Part shown: positions 1-8,934 of the stretch, one piece after another
How positions within the stretch are numbered: the first letter of the stretch is position 1
Layout of the letters: every line of letters begins with the position of its first letter
DNA from: Dissophora ornata
Lineage: Eukaryota > Mortierellomycota > Mortierellomycetes > Mortierellales > Mortierellaceae
Reading direction: 5' to 3'
Assembly: GCA_025201705.1 (NCBI GenBank)
Contig: MU617339.1
Coordinates: forward strand, 1-15,532
DNA length: 15,532 nucleotides
Notes under the pieces: model-generated
Told to the model about the DNA's origin: nothing
Database searches by the model: none
What the model saw: only the letters and a program-made list of their open reading frames with translations
Program-made: the position numbers and the translations under genes

Positions 1-275
1 CTTGCGCCGGCGTGTTCCTAAAAACAGAGGAAGGGTAAAACGCGTAGTAAAGTGAAGATTCCCATTCAGCATTCGCAATTGACATTCACAATGAAGGCAA
101 TGAGGAACAGCAATTGCAAGGACACCTTCTTACCTGAAAGTCCCGACTGTGTAGGAAGGTGCTAGTAGACTCGGGCGTTTGTTGCAAGGAGTGGAGGAAT
201 AGGAAGAAGGCTATTGGAGAGGAAGGGGATTGGCGAGAAGTGAAGAACAAAAACGTGTGAAAAAAGGAATCATGG
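1..275 (-). other. 5' leader exon and leader intron of a gene continuing off the left edge
   Basis: On the minus strand, a CT-rich leader runs left from the TATA box near 276-283. It reaches a good donor (CAG|GTAAGA, intron starting at 133) and a good acceptor (CTGTTTTTAG, intron ending at 18), giving a 116-base intron. The only ATG in the leader exon (about 273) opens a short reading frame that stops before the donor, so the true start codon is probably in the second exon, which begins at 17 and leaves the window. I cannot identify the gene. The leader up to position 214 is duplicated in the right arm, so a second copy of this gene may lie beyond 15532. Confidence 0.45.
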
Positions 276-283
276 AATATAAA
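276..283 (-). promoter_or_regulatory. TATA-like element facing left
   Basis: Read on the minus strand this is TTTATATT, followed by a long pyrimidine-rich stretch typical of a fungal 5' leader. It lies inside the left inverted repeat, and an identical copy sits at 15463-15470 facing right. No transcription start can be read directly. Confidence 0.45.
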
Positions 284-483
284 GCGCTGGCAAGGCTGTG
301 ACCGCTGTGGCTTTTTTGGTGGCAAACGAAGTCGAGGTGTGAGACAGAGACCATGCATGCGCAAGCTACACAGCATGCAGCAAGTCATGAAGAGAAAGCC
401 ATGTCTCCAGACATCTCGTCATAATCTTGCACAGCTCGCTTTGTCTGTCTAAACGCGCTCCTTCGTCTTGGTGATCCTCAGCG

Positions 484-840
484 TTGCGGAGAAATTTGTT
501 TAACTGTATTACAGTTCAGGCTCTCTTCAAAGCAGATCGACCAAAAAAAATTGGTTTGTTTGTTAGTGTGCATGAACCTCCCTGCATGAACCTCCCTCCA
601 TGCTCCTCGTACACCAACGGACAGAAATGTCATCATAGCGTGCCACCATGCACGGAATTGAAAACGTCCGAGCAACTACATGGCCAAGCGATCGAAGTAC
701 GCCAAAATGTGGCAGCCTCATACTTAATTCAGCATGAGTGGGCTATCAATTCTTTATCTACAACCACGATCGTGAATCATAAAAATAACAGTGCACGTAG
801 AACCCACTTGGTCTCTTTACTAACGGTCGCGTACATTTAG
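484..840 (+). other. 118-codon open frame inside the left repeat arm, coding doubtful
   Basis: An ATG frame of 118 codons is open in both repeat arms (the other copy is 15262-14906 on the minus strand). The copies differ by two residues, K to T and V to L, plus at least one silent change. The product would contain several Cys residues but has no signal peptide, membrane segment or family motif that I recognise. It runs opposite to the leftward promoter upstream of it. Conservation here follows from the arms being recent duplicates, so it is not independent evidence of coding. Confidence 0.15.
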
Positions 841-990
841 AGAGTAGCCACACGAGAGGGCATTTTATGAAACACTACTCATCCTCTCATGTCGCGTATC
901 AAATTTCAGGCACACTGATTGTCTAAGTGAGACTAGCCACCACAATTCGCCAGTCGTCTTGGAGCTGCGCCCAAAGATCAACCTGACTGG

Positions 991-1398
991 GGTTGTGATA
1001 CACCGCCTCATACACATGCCTCGCAAATGTATAGATATTCTTATTTGAGTGCCGAATACATCAATGTCGAAATACAAATTCAAAGCCAATGTCAAGCGCA
1101 ATAGTGTAACGTGAATTCCAATGGGTAAAATTCACCGCGAGTAGTTTTAGCCTCCGGTTGTAGAGTCTATCCTGCTCCTTGTAGAGGGTATCCATTGAGC
1201 TGGAGATCGCATGACGTTTGACTTGATATGGCATATAAATGCTTCGGTCTATTTAAATTGAGCGAGCGCGCACTCAATAAACGACATTCTCTTTCTCTTT
1301 CTCTAACCCACAGGGATACCTTGGCAAATGTAGGCATACGGCAGGTCTTGTTAGTCTGGCATTCAGATACTTGTTTTGAATGAGAAAGAGGAAACTTC
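991..1398. other. Non-coding stretch just inside the left arm, with a plus-strand promoter-like segment
   Basis: No convincing gene is visible. On the plus strand there is a TATAAA at 1234-1239. A CT-rich run follows at about 1288-1305, then CTAAC and an AG at 1312-1313 that resembles a splice acceptor, although the branch point would be unusually close. This looks like the promoter and leader of a plus-strand transcript, but the downstream sequence is degenerate and has no clear continuing coding exon. Confidence 0.35.
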
Positions 1399-1815
1399 TC
1401 AATGGCCAATGGCCGCTCTACCCAATGGTCTGTGTTCTGCTACATAGAGTACTGCGATGGAGCAGAAAATAACGATCGTCGCCAGCTCCAACGTAGCGTC
1501 AACGTAGGGTTTGTACACCAACCCCATTCCCTCGTTGATGTCAGCGGTCTGATTGGCATACTTGATGACTTTGTTTTATTTTCAGGGATTTGACTTTCAG
1601 GCAGCCAACGATGATCCTGACGACAAAGATGTACTGGATGACATGCCTGGACTGAAACGCTGCTGTTGCTGATGCCTTTGCTGTTACTTCTGGTAACGAA
1701 GATGCAGCAGCAGTTGATCCTCGTCGTCAATAGAATCCTGCATATATGCCTCAGAATTGGAGACCTTTTTACGGCCACTCGCTTTCCACTTTAGCTGTTC
1801 AGTCCATAATCGCCT
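1399..1815 (-). pseudogene. Degenerate coding-like stretches, possibly a lost membrane protein
   Basis: Two minus-strand stretches read like protein. From about 1575 down to 1399 a frame gives a hydrophobic segment centred on ATLELATIVIFCSIAVLYV, which would be a transmembrane helix, and then a stop. From about 1815 to 1684 another frame gives a charged, Asp/Glu/Leu-rich segment ending at a TAA, after which the frame is rich in Gln and Ser. No single frame or convincing intron joins them. On the plus strand the same region offers a short acidic frame ending in four Cys codons near 1672. I read this as decayed sequence and am unsure of the strand. Confidence 0.25.
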
Positions 1816-1879
1816 TCGCTAGAATAATCTCTCCCTGTAGTCACCATTCAAGTGTTAGGACCAACAGCAGTGATAAGCC

Positions 1880-3099
1880 TAAGGATCTCGTCCGCATGCC
1901 ACAACAGGACTTGTGTTCTAACAGCAAGATTGGTACCATTATTGAGCGCCTCCAACATCGTACCGCGCATGAAAGCCTGACCGCCTTTCTAAAGTCATCG
2001 GAGGAAGTGTTCGTTTCGCTTGGATTGTTCGGTTAGCAATGGCACCGAGTCAGCATACCTGATCTGCGGTTGACCAAAGACTGGTCGACTCTAATTCAAC
2101 AAGTTAAGCACGTCAAGCAGCTCGAAAATAGGATGGCAGAGCTCCAGAGAGGCGGTGGACCCCCCTTACCTGGAGAAGATAGCGGCCAAAAGTTGAGCTC
2201 GTCGGCTTCGGCTGTAGGACATGGCATTCAACGCCAGGTCTCTGATCCTGAGTTGACTCGGACAGCATCCTCAGCATCGATCTATCGTCGAAGCTTCGAC
2301 AGGATGGCTCAAGCTCTGTGTGCTCTCTCTATACTTTCGCACTAACTGCGACAGTACCTCCGGCTCCACTCCACCAGGTACTACTTTGTCTAAGAATACG
2401 CCTGCTCGCCTTAATAGCGATGCACCGCCATAACCTAGAATTGGAAGTGTCGTAAATCTGGGAAGCTCATCGCCAAACTCGCCACTAAGCATAAGATCCT
2501 CTAAGAATGGACCGGTTGGCCGAGCAGCTGGCAATAGTGTCTCCGCAGCAGGAACTCAAGGCGCCCGTCGTGAACGCGACTCTGCGGAATCCAGCATCTC
2601 AGAATCTGAGAGTATGGACGGCAACAATGGATGGGATGACCCCACAGGCAGCACCACGAGCATTATTATCATCTTTGCAGCAACTGCACAGGTACTCCAG
2701 ATGTCGAAATCAATGAGCCTAATGCTGATATTGATACGTTTGCTCATCAGGTCCAGTCACTGAAGGTGGAGCAGACGATACAGCAGGGCCGGATCGGTTG
2801 GAAGCAGCACTCGTAGAATCAGAAGAAAAACTCAAGATCAGCCAAGATGAGCAGAACGCCACTGCTGCAGAAAGTGAGGCACTTGTAAAGGATCTGGAGC
2901 GGGTCAGAAGAGAGATCGCGGAGGCGAGGACCAAGTCCGAAAAGGATAAGGCTAGCCTAGAAGGTATCATTGAGCGTTGAGCGAAAGGAGAGGGTGAAGG
3001 CGCTGGGGTGATCATAGAGACGAAGTTAGAGGAGCTCATAGTCCGCGAGAGTGAGTTTTCTTGGCTTCAGATGCGCAAACAGAAAGCGAATTTAACTTA
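1880..3099 (+). pseudogene. Broken gene for a serine-rich coiled-coil protein
   Basis: Coding-like peptide can be followed on the plus strand through several frame changes and stops. A segment at 2070-2345 has a Leu/Glu-rich helix, then a Gly/Pro/Ser linker (near QLENRMAELQRGGG). Another frame from about 2345 to 2680 is a Ser/Pro/Asn-rich linker broken by a TAA near 2430. A third frame near 2700-2790 and the frame at 2798-2980 give heptad-like coiled coil rich in Glu, Lys and Ala (for example ESEALVKDLERVRREIAEAR). A shifted frame then continues to a stop near 3097. The Ser-rich linker plus coiled coil recalls cytoskeletal scaffold proteins, but no diagnostic domain remains and I do not assign a family. 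It converges on the Sel1 gene. Confidence 0.5.
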
Positions 3100-3200
3100 G
3101 TTCTAACTCATTAAAACTACATTAAAACTACATTCTTTTGAGCGGCTTTAAAGGATTGTGCCAGTTCCACACCGACACTGGTGGAGCACTCGTCTTCTTT

Positions 3201-6200
3201 CTACATCGCACCGAGACCGTGCAAGGCTTCAGTATTCCCTTGCTCGGCTGCTTTCATCCACCACTCTATAGCCTGAGAACTGTTCTGTGGAACACCCCAG
3301 CCTCTGTCATACAGGTCACCTAGTTTGTACTGGGCACCAGCGTGTCCTTGGTTGGCGGCTTTCAGATACCACTCCATAGCCTTGGAATAGTCATGTGGAA
3401 CACCCCTGCAAGAGCAATACATGACACCTAACTTTTCTTGGGCATTGGCGTATCCTTGGTTGGCGGCTTTCCGATACCATTCCATGGCCTTGGAATAGTC
3501 CCGTGGAATACCCTTCCCATTCCCATACAGGAAACCTAGGCTGTGCTGGGCATTGGCGGATCCTTGGTTGGCGGCTTTCAGATACCATTCCATGGCCTTG
3601 GAGTAGTCCTGTGGAACACTATCGGCATTCCTATACATGGAGCCTAGGTTGTGTTGGGAATAGGGATCTCCTTGGTTGGCGGCTTTCAGATACCACTCCA
3701 TAGCCTTGGAATAGTCCCGTGGAACACCATAGCCTTGCGCATACATGATACCTAGGTTGTGCTGGGAATAGGAATTTCCTTGGTTGGCAGCTTTCAGAAG
3801 CCACTCCATGGCCCTGGAATAGTCCTGTGGAACACCATCACCATGCACATACATAACACCTAGGTTGTGCTGGGCATCGACGGATCCTTGGTTGGCAGCT
3901 GTTAGATACCACTCCACGGCCTTGGAGTAGTCCTGCGGAACACCATCGCCATTCCCATACATGACACCTAGGTTGCACTGGACATCGGCGGATCCTTGGT
4001 TGGCAGCTGTCAGATACCATTCCATAGCCTTGGAATAGTCCTGTGGAACACCCTTGCCATTCCCATACATGAAACCTAGGCTGTGCTGGGCATTGGCGGA
4101 TCCTTGGTTGGCGGCTTTCAGACGCCACTCCATGGCCTTGAAATAGTCCTGTGGAACGCCATCGCCTTGCGCATACATGACACCTATGTTGTGCTGGGCA
4201 TTGGTGGACCCTTGGTTGGCGGCTTTCACATACCACTCCATGGCCTTGGGGTAGTCTTGTGGAACACCAACACCTTGCGCATACATGACACCTAGGTTGT
4301 GCTGGGCATTGGCAGATCCTTGATTGGCGGCTTTCAGATACCACTCCATGGCCTTGGAATAGTCCTGTGGAACACCATCGCCATTCCCATACATGACACC
4401 TAGGTTGTGCTGGGCATCGGCGGATCCTTGGTTGGCAGCTGTCAGATACCACTCCACGGCCTTGGAATAGTCCTGCGGAACGCCATCACCTTGCGCATAC
4501 ATGACACCTAGTTTGTACTGGGCACCAGCGCGTCCTTGGTTGGCGGCTTTCCGATACCACTCCATGGCTTTGGAATAGTCCTGTGGGACACCCTTGCCGG
4601 AGCAATACATGACACCTAACTTGTCCTGGGCATTGGCGTATCCTTGGTTGGCGGCTTTCCGATACCATTCCATAGCCTTGGAGTAGTCCTGTGAAACACC
4701 CTTGCCGTTCCCATACAGGAAACCTAGGCTGTGCTGGGCATTGGCAGATCCTTGGTTGGCGGCTTTCAGATACCACTCCATGGCCTCGGGATAGTCCTGT
4801 GAAACACCCTTACCAAAGCAATACATGACACCTAGCTTGTCTTGGGCATTGGCGTTTCCTTGGTTGGCGGCTTTCAGATACCACTTCATGGCCTTGGAAT
4901 AGTCCTGTGGGACGCCTTGGCCATTCCCATACATGAAACCTAGCTTGTACTGGGCGATGGCATCCCCTTGGTTAGCGGCTTTCCGATACCACTCCATAGC
5001 CTGGAAATAGTCCTGTGGAACACCTTTACCAGAGCAATACATTGCACCTAGGTTGCACTGGGCATCGGCGTATCCTTGGTTAGCGGCTTTCAGATGCCAC
5101 TCCATGGCCTTGGAATAGTCCTGTGGAACACCATCACCTTGCTCATACATGACACCTAGGTTGTGCTGAGAATAGGGATATCCTTGGTTGGCGGCTTTCA
5201 GATACCACTCCACGGCCTTGGAATAGTCCTGTGGAACGCCGTTACCAGAGCAATACATTGCACCTAGGTTGTTCTGGGTATCGGCGGATCCTTGGTTGGC
5301 AGCTTTCAGATACCATTCCATGGCTTTGGAATAATCCTGTGGAGCACCCTTGCCAGAGTAATACATGACACCTAAGTTGTGCTGGGCATCGGCATATCCT
5401 TGGTTGGCGGCCTTTAGATACCATTCCATGGCTTTGGAATAGTCCTGTGGAACGCCGTTACCAGAGCAATACATTGCACCTAGGTTGTTCTGGGTATCGG
5501 CGGATCCTTGGTTGGCGGCTTTCAGATACCATTCCATGGCCTTGGAATAGTCCTGTGGAACACCATCACCTTGCGCATACATGATACCTAGGTTGTGCTG
5601 GGCATTGGCGGATCCTTGGTTGGCGGCTTTCCGGTACCACACAATAGCTTTGGAATAGTCCTGTAGAACACCCTCGCCATTCCGATACATGAAACCTAGG
5701 CTGTGCTGGGCATTGACGGATCCTTGGTTGCCAGCTTTCCGATACCATTCCATCGCCTTAGAGTAGTTCTGTGGAACACCCTTGCCAGAGTAATACATGG
5801 CACCTAGCCTGTTCTGGGCATTGGCGTTTCCTTGGTTGGCGGCCTTCAGAAACCACTCCATGGCCTTGAAATAGTCCTGTGGGACGCCCTTTCCAGAGCA
5901 ATACATGACACCTAGTTTATCCTGGGCAGTGGCATTTCCTTGGTTGGCGGCTTCCATATACCGCTCCGTGGTCCTGGGATAGTCTCGTGGAACGCCCTCG
6001 CCACCTCCGTACTTGAGGCCGAGACTGCGCTGGGTATTGACATGTCCTTGGTTGGCAGCTTTTAAAATCTCCTCAGTGGTGTTAACGGATGTACTACTTC
6101 CGTTGGACTCTGTGGCTGGTGAAGATTGTGGGATATCAAGAATAGTTGACGACATTGTTGAAGAAAGTCCTGAAGAATCTTCAACCCTCTTTGACTCGGG

Positions 6201-6614
6201 GCTAAGGTCCCTCCCCGGGGTTTCGAGGACAATATCCAGGACAACATTTGGACAGAAATGGATTCGAAGCGGATTGAGACTACATTTCAATTATTGGTAG
6301 AGGCTGTCAGTACGTTGCCGTACTCGGCGGTGTGTTCCTGGCGGTACAATATAGCAAGGTAATTGACCAGTCCAACTGGGAACTTACGGTTGGGAGTGCT
6401 TGTCCATGAGAAAGGGAACAGCTGCGCTTCCGTGTCGTATGTTAATGGCATTTCTGAAAACCTGCAAGACCTCGTCCCAAAAAATAACATATTCCCCTAT
6501 AGTTCTGTCCAAAGTAGGTTGGATGCTGACTGTGTTCAACAGTGGAGCATTTATGCCATCCATGTAGACCGGGCGGAATATTTGAGGATGTTCTTGGAGC
6601 CTAGTCTCTGTCAT
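3201..6614 (-). CDS. Sel1-like repeat protein with a modular N-terminal domain (two exons)
   Basis: Proposed join: exon 1 is 6614-6388, exon 2 is 6279-3201, and the protein is 1101 residues. Exon 1 starts at an ATG giving MTETRLQEH and contains an FWDEVLQVF motif. It ends in a split codon at a strong GTAAGT donor. Exon 2 resumes in frame and reads through NVVLDIVL into a Ser/Thr-rich linker. From about residue 154 there are 26 complete Sel1-like repeats, each exactly 36 residues, with consensus features LG.MY..G.GVPQDY.KAMEWY.KAANQG, then a 12-residue partial repeat. Sel1 repeats are a TPR-like helical solenoid that usually serves as a protein-binding scaffold. No signal peptide, membrane helix or catalytic domain is seen. 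The N-terminal module matches that of the LRR-like gene at 10954. Partners and location are unknown. The family call is secure; the exact start codon is less so. Confidence 0.88.
3204..6047 (-). repeat. 108-bp coding tandem array (26 full units plus a partial)
   Basis: The DNA for the Sel1 repeats is a tandem array with a strict 108-base period. The count is exact: residues 82-1017 of the exon 2 frame form 26 units of 36, followed by 12 residues and a stop. There are no indels between units. Diversity is concentrated at unit positions 2-8 and around positions 14-16 (variants such as YCSG, AQGD, GNGK, YSGK), while the VPQDY and KAANQ segments are almost invariant. Some multi-unit blocks recur, for example units 13-15 resemble units 24-26, and units 6 and 8 are nearly identical. 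Confidence 0.95.
6280..6387 (-). other. Intron of the Sel1 repeat gene (108 bases, phase 2)
   Basis: On the minus strand the donor is CC|GTAAGT and the acceptor is AAATGTAG|TC. The unspliced exon 1 frame hits a TAA within the donor (ending at 6384). Exon 2 has no ATG in frame near its start. Splicing restores one frame and joins two halves of a module that also appears, with an intron at the equivalent position, in the gene at 10954-13928. Confidence 0.8.
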
Positions 6615-6859
6615 ATTCTGTTGTAGATGTTGGGATGAGAATGGGAAAAGCGGTTGAAGGTAAACGAGAATGTTTGGTGTCAAAAGTCGAAATACATTAA
6701 AATGTTACTGCCCCTTGAAGTCAGATGTTCCCCATGTTTTTTAACGAGAAAGAAGTGTGGCAGTGTCAGGGCTACATACACACAACGGTTAAGTCGAGAG
6801 CAATAGAAATTTGAAAACGTGAGTATTGGAAGGGAGTAGCGCGCGTAGGACATCCAAGT
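6615..6859 (-). promoter_or_regulatory. Upstream region of the Sel1 repeat gene
   Basis: Reading the minus strand towards the start at 6614, the last 60 or so bases are rich in C and T, as in fungal 5' leaders. An AT-rich stretch lies near 6685-6700. There is no clear TATA box and no ORF worth calling. The role as promoter is inferred from position. Confidence 0.35.
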
Positions 6860-7135
6860 AATTCTGTGGATTCCTGATGCGCCCAAAAATGCCTATTCGT
6901 TATTCGAGGCGTATTGGCGCCTGCTCGGGCGCCGTGATGCAAGGGTGTATGTTTTTGGTGTCAAAGAAGCACGCGAGGAGATGCGATCTCAGGTACTCTG
7001 AGCTACAGAGCCCAGCATGACTCAGATCTACCGAATCATGGTCCCTGATGGCATTGAGAAGGTATGGGACCCGCTGCCCAAATGTGGTGCTTCTCCATAC
7101 AAAAGTTCCGCATCCCCACTAAGATCCCTAGCGTC
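6860..7135 (+). pseudogene. Unrecognised decayed coding fragment
   Basis: On the plus strand a frame from about 6860 reads as plausible globular protein (motifs LFEAYWRLLGRR and VYVFGVKEA) and stops at a TGA near 7008. The same frame resumes with MTQIYRIMVPDG and PLPKCG, then appears to shift frame near 7100, where the alternative frame gives FRIPTKIPSVHHLC. I see no start and no intron of sensible size that removes the TGA. I do not recognise the family. It could be an exon remnant or a fragment left by rearrangement. Confidence 0.3.
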
Positions 7136-7521
7136 CATCATTTGTGTAGTGCTCGTGGTGCGAGAGTGTTGGAAGGGCGAGAAATTGAGCGAAGTAAGAT
7201 CGGTAGATCAGGAACACGGATTGCAACTGGGGTCAGAGTGCACTCACAAACTGTGCCTTTTTCCCTCGGTAACGCACCTTTTTCTGTCCTTCCTTCCACA
7301 ATTCTTTTCCTCCGCACCACACTTCTCTTCCCTCCATCACAAATATAATCCAAGAAACGGATGCATTCCATGTAACACGTACCACATTTCAATAAGCATT
7401 TTTTTTCTCTCTCCCACATCATTCTCAGCGCTTTTTTTCGCCCTATCAACTACTGTGTTCCTGCACATAGAGCCTCCTTCACTTATTTTTCCTCTAATAG
7501 ATATCAATAATCGATAAAGAT
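7136..7521. other. Intergenic stretch rich in pyrimidines
   Basis: This lies between the decayed fragment and the 3' end of the minus-strand membrane-protein gene. The plus strand is strongly CT-rich from about 7255 to 7500, as in a fungal promoter or leader, but no plus-strand gene follows. Long frames here have low-complexity Ser/Phe/Leu composition and are not convincing as protein. Confidence 0.4.
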
Positions 7522-7527
7522 TTTATT
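7522..7527 (-). terminator. Poly(A) signal for the minus-strand membrane-protein gene
   Basis: AATAAA on the minus strand, about 55 bases after the stop at 7583. Its position and strand fit polyadenylation of the gene at 7583-8350. Confidence 0.55.
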
Positions 7528-7582
7528 ATTAAAATGACAACACGAATATCGGCTGCGGGGAGATTCCAGCGGGGGTAGTTGA

Positions 7583-8350
7583 TTAAACGGAAAAAGATGG
7601 TGATGGTTGGGATCCTGCAGCCGAGTATGCTTGTTGTTGCTGATATTGGTGATACATTTGAGGCTGCTGCTGTTGTGCCAGAAGAGGATCGATTGGGTAA
7701 CCAGCGCCATCAAACTTGTGTCCGACTGGGGCAGGAGAGCCAAATGCGGGCTGCTGCTGCTGCTGCTGCTGCTGAGGCTGTGGGTAGTAGAGTGGCTGTG
7801 TTGCGACCATTCCTGGCTGCGGCTGGTACTGGTTTGGAGAGACAGCATCTGCGACGCTGTCATCGTTCTTCTCGTTCCCTGCGCCCCCTGTATGTTGCTG
7901 GGCTCGGTCCAGTCTCCATGTCCACAGCGCCTCGAATATCCCCAGTGCACCCGTCGCAATCGCCAGAAAGGTCAGTGCATTCCCCAGAATACACAAATAG
8001 TTATTATTGACCTGGATACACTGGAAGGCCGGATACTTTGGTGTCTGGTACTTCAGCTCGGTCTGGATAGTCTTTGCCGCGCTCGCAAAGAGAATGGTGC
8101 TTGCCAATAGCATGAGGAAGGCTCGGACATTGACGGTATAGAAGGGCGTGGGTGATTTAAGGCTGCAGATGTAAGCGATAAAGAGAATGACGTTTATCGT
8201 GATGGAGGCCCAGTCAGTCCAGTGGAAACAGCCGAGGCAGGAGGATTCGCCATACTTGGGGAAGTAGATAAGGATGACGATGATGCTGATGAAGGTGAGG
8301 AGGACAAGCAAGCACCGATAGATCCCGAGCCCGGTGAGTTTGACTTGCAT
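7583..8350 (-). CDS. Four-helix (MARVEL-like) membrane protein with Gln-rich tail, paralogue A
   Basis: A single-exon frame of 255 residues. Four hydrophobic segments lie at about residues 8-30, 48-66, 77-93 and 118-143, with short loops. A cytosolic-looking tail of about 105 residues follows, rich in Gln, Pro and Tyr (a PQPQQQQQ run and QMYHQYQQQQ). The layout, two pairs of helices with both ends predicted inside, resembles MARVEL-type tetraspan proteins that act in membrane organisation, but that is inference from shape. The start at 8350 was chosen over an in-frame ATG 75 codons upstream because it places IYRC at residues 10-13, exactly as in the divergent paralogue at 8935. Shared motifs are DWA.IT.N, ATG.L.IFE and a C-terminal VGHK. 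The substrate or partner is unknown. Confidence 0.85.
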   Translation of the reverse strand: MQVKLTGLGIYRCLLVLLTFISIIVILIYFPKYGESSCLGCFHWTDWASITINVILFIAYICSLKSPTPFYTVNVRAFLMLLASTILFASAAKTIQTELKYQTPKYPAFQCIQVNNNYLCILGNALTFLAIATGALGIFEALWTWRLDRAQQHTGGAGNEKNDDSVADAVSPNQYQPQPGMVATQPLYYPQPQQQQQQQQPAFGSPAPVGHKFDGAGYPIDPLLAQQQQPQMYHQYQQQQAYSAAGSQPSPSFSV

Positions 8351-8934
8351 TTGTGAACCTGAAGGTGCTATGATATTGAGGAGGAAGGGGGAGTGTGAAC
8401 CACTAGGAACAAAAAAAAGTGAGACGAAGAAGGAATGAAAGAAAAGCGGACGGGAGGGTCCAGTCGGATACGAAAAATCGATGGCAAAGAGAACTGAGCA
8501 ACACGGCGGACACGAAAACCTTAAAACACGCCGTACTTTCGACTGCTGCGGGCTCTGGTCTTCGTTCCCCGGCATAAAGTTTAATTGTTTGGGCTATGCA
8601 CCCCACGCACCGGGGGCCATTAAAAACAATTGGACCTTGATCATAAAGTGCCACTGCATGACCGCCGCACACCTTGCAGCCAAATGCTCCTTGGCATTTT
8701 CTGTCTCTCTCGCGCTCTCTCTCTCTCTCTCTCTTCCCTGTTCGCTATCTTTGCTCTCCCTGCAATTGCCCTTTTTTTTTTGTTACCCATCCCCGTCTGC
8801 CCAACTAGCCTTGTCCGCTCCATCCTTGCTTTGGCCACTGTTTTTTTCACATCTCATTGCTTTCTTAGCAACTCGGAGCGTTGTGCTCCATTACCCAATA
8901 CACCTTCACGAGAAAGAAAAATACAAATTGCAAA
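8351..8934. promoter_or_regulatory. Shared intergenic region between divergent membrane-protein paralogues
   Basis: About 584 bases separate the two start codons, so both promoters must lie here. On the plus strand, a CT-rich leader with a TC microsatellite at about 8703-8735 and several T runs precede the start at 8935. On the minus strand, sequence near 8625-8635 reads CCAAT, and the final 100 bases before 8350 are CT-rich. No definite TATA box was found. Co-regulation of the pair is plausible from geometry only. Confidence 0.5.
8703..8735 (+). repeat. TC dinucleotide microsatellite
   Basis: A run of TC/CT dinucleotides interrupted once by CGCG. It lies in the leader or promoter side of the gene at 8935 and is probably length-variable between strains. 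Confidence 0.8.

Larger units (their letters stand above)
214..990 (+). repeat. Left arm of a long inverted repeat
   Basis: This segment is the reverse complement of 14761-15532. I aligned it by eye and found about a dozen substitutions over 214-925, a short divergent stretch with an indel near 925-940, then matching sequence again to about 990. Inside 991 the two sides no longer match except for a few bases. The outer limit cannot be set because the right arm runs off the window at the base matching 214. The arm contains a leftward TATA box and leader, a 14-base tandem duplication near 569-596 and an open frame of 118 codons. It could be a terminal repeat of a large element, an inverted gene duplication, or a palindromic assembly junction. 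Confidence 0.92.

Noticed and set aside
3391..5748. Long frames on both strands within the Sel1 array, including one of 204 codons at 3838-4452
   Set aside because: They are alternate-frame readings of the 108-base tandem repeat and repeat with its period. The Sel1 frame explains the conservation.
7017..7517. 166-codon plus-strand frame as a real gene
   Set aside because: Only its first 40 or so residues look like protein. The rest is Ser/Phe/Leu-rich translation of a CT-rich tract.
7607..8110. Plus-strand frames opposite membrane-protein paralogue A
   Set aside because: They contain poly-Leu from the antisense of CAG runs and are shadows of the minus-strand gene.
8351..8575. 75-residue N-terminal extension of membrane-protein paralogue A from an upstream ATG
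   Set aside because: The extension is low-complexity leader-like sequence. The start at 8350 aligns exactly with paralogue B.
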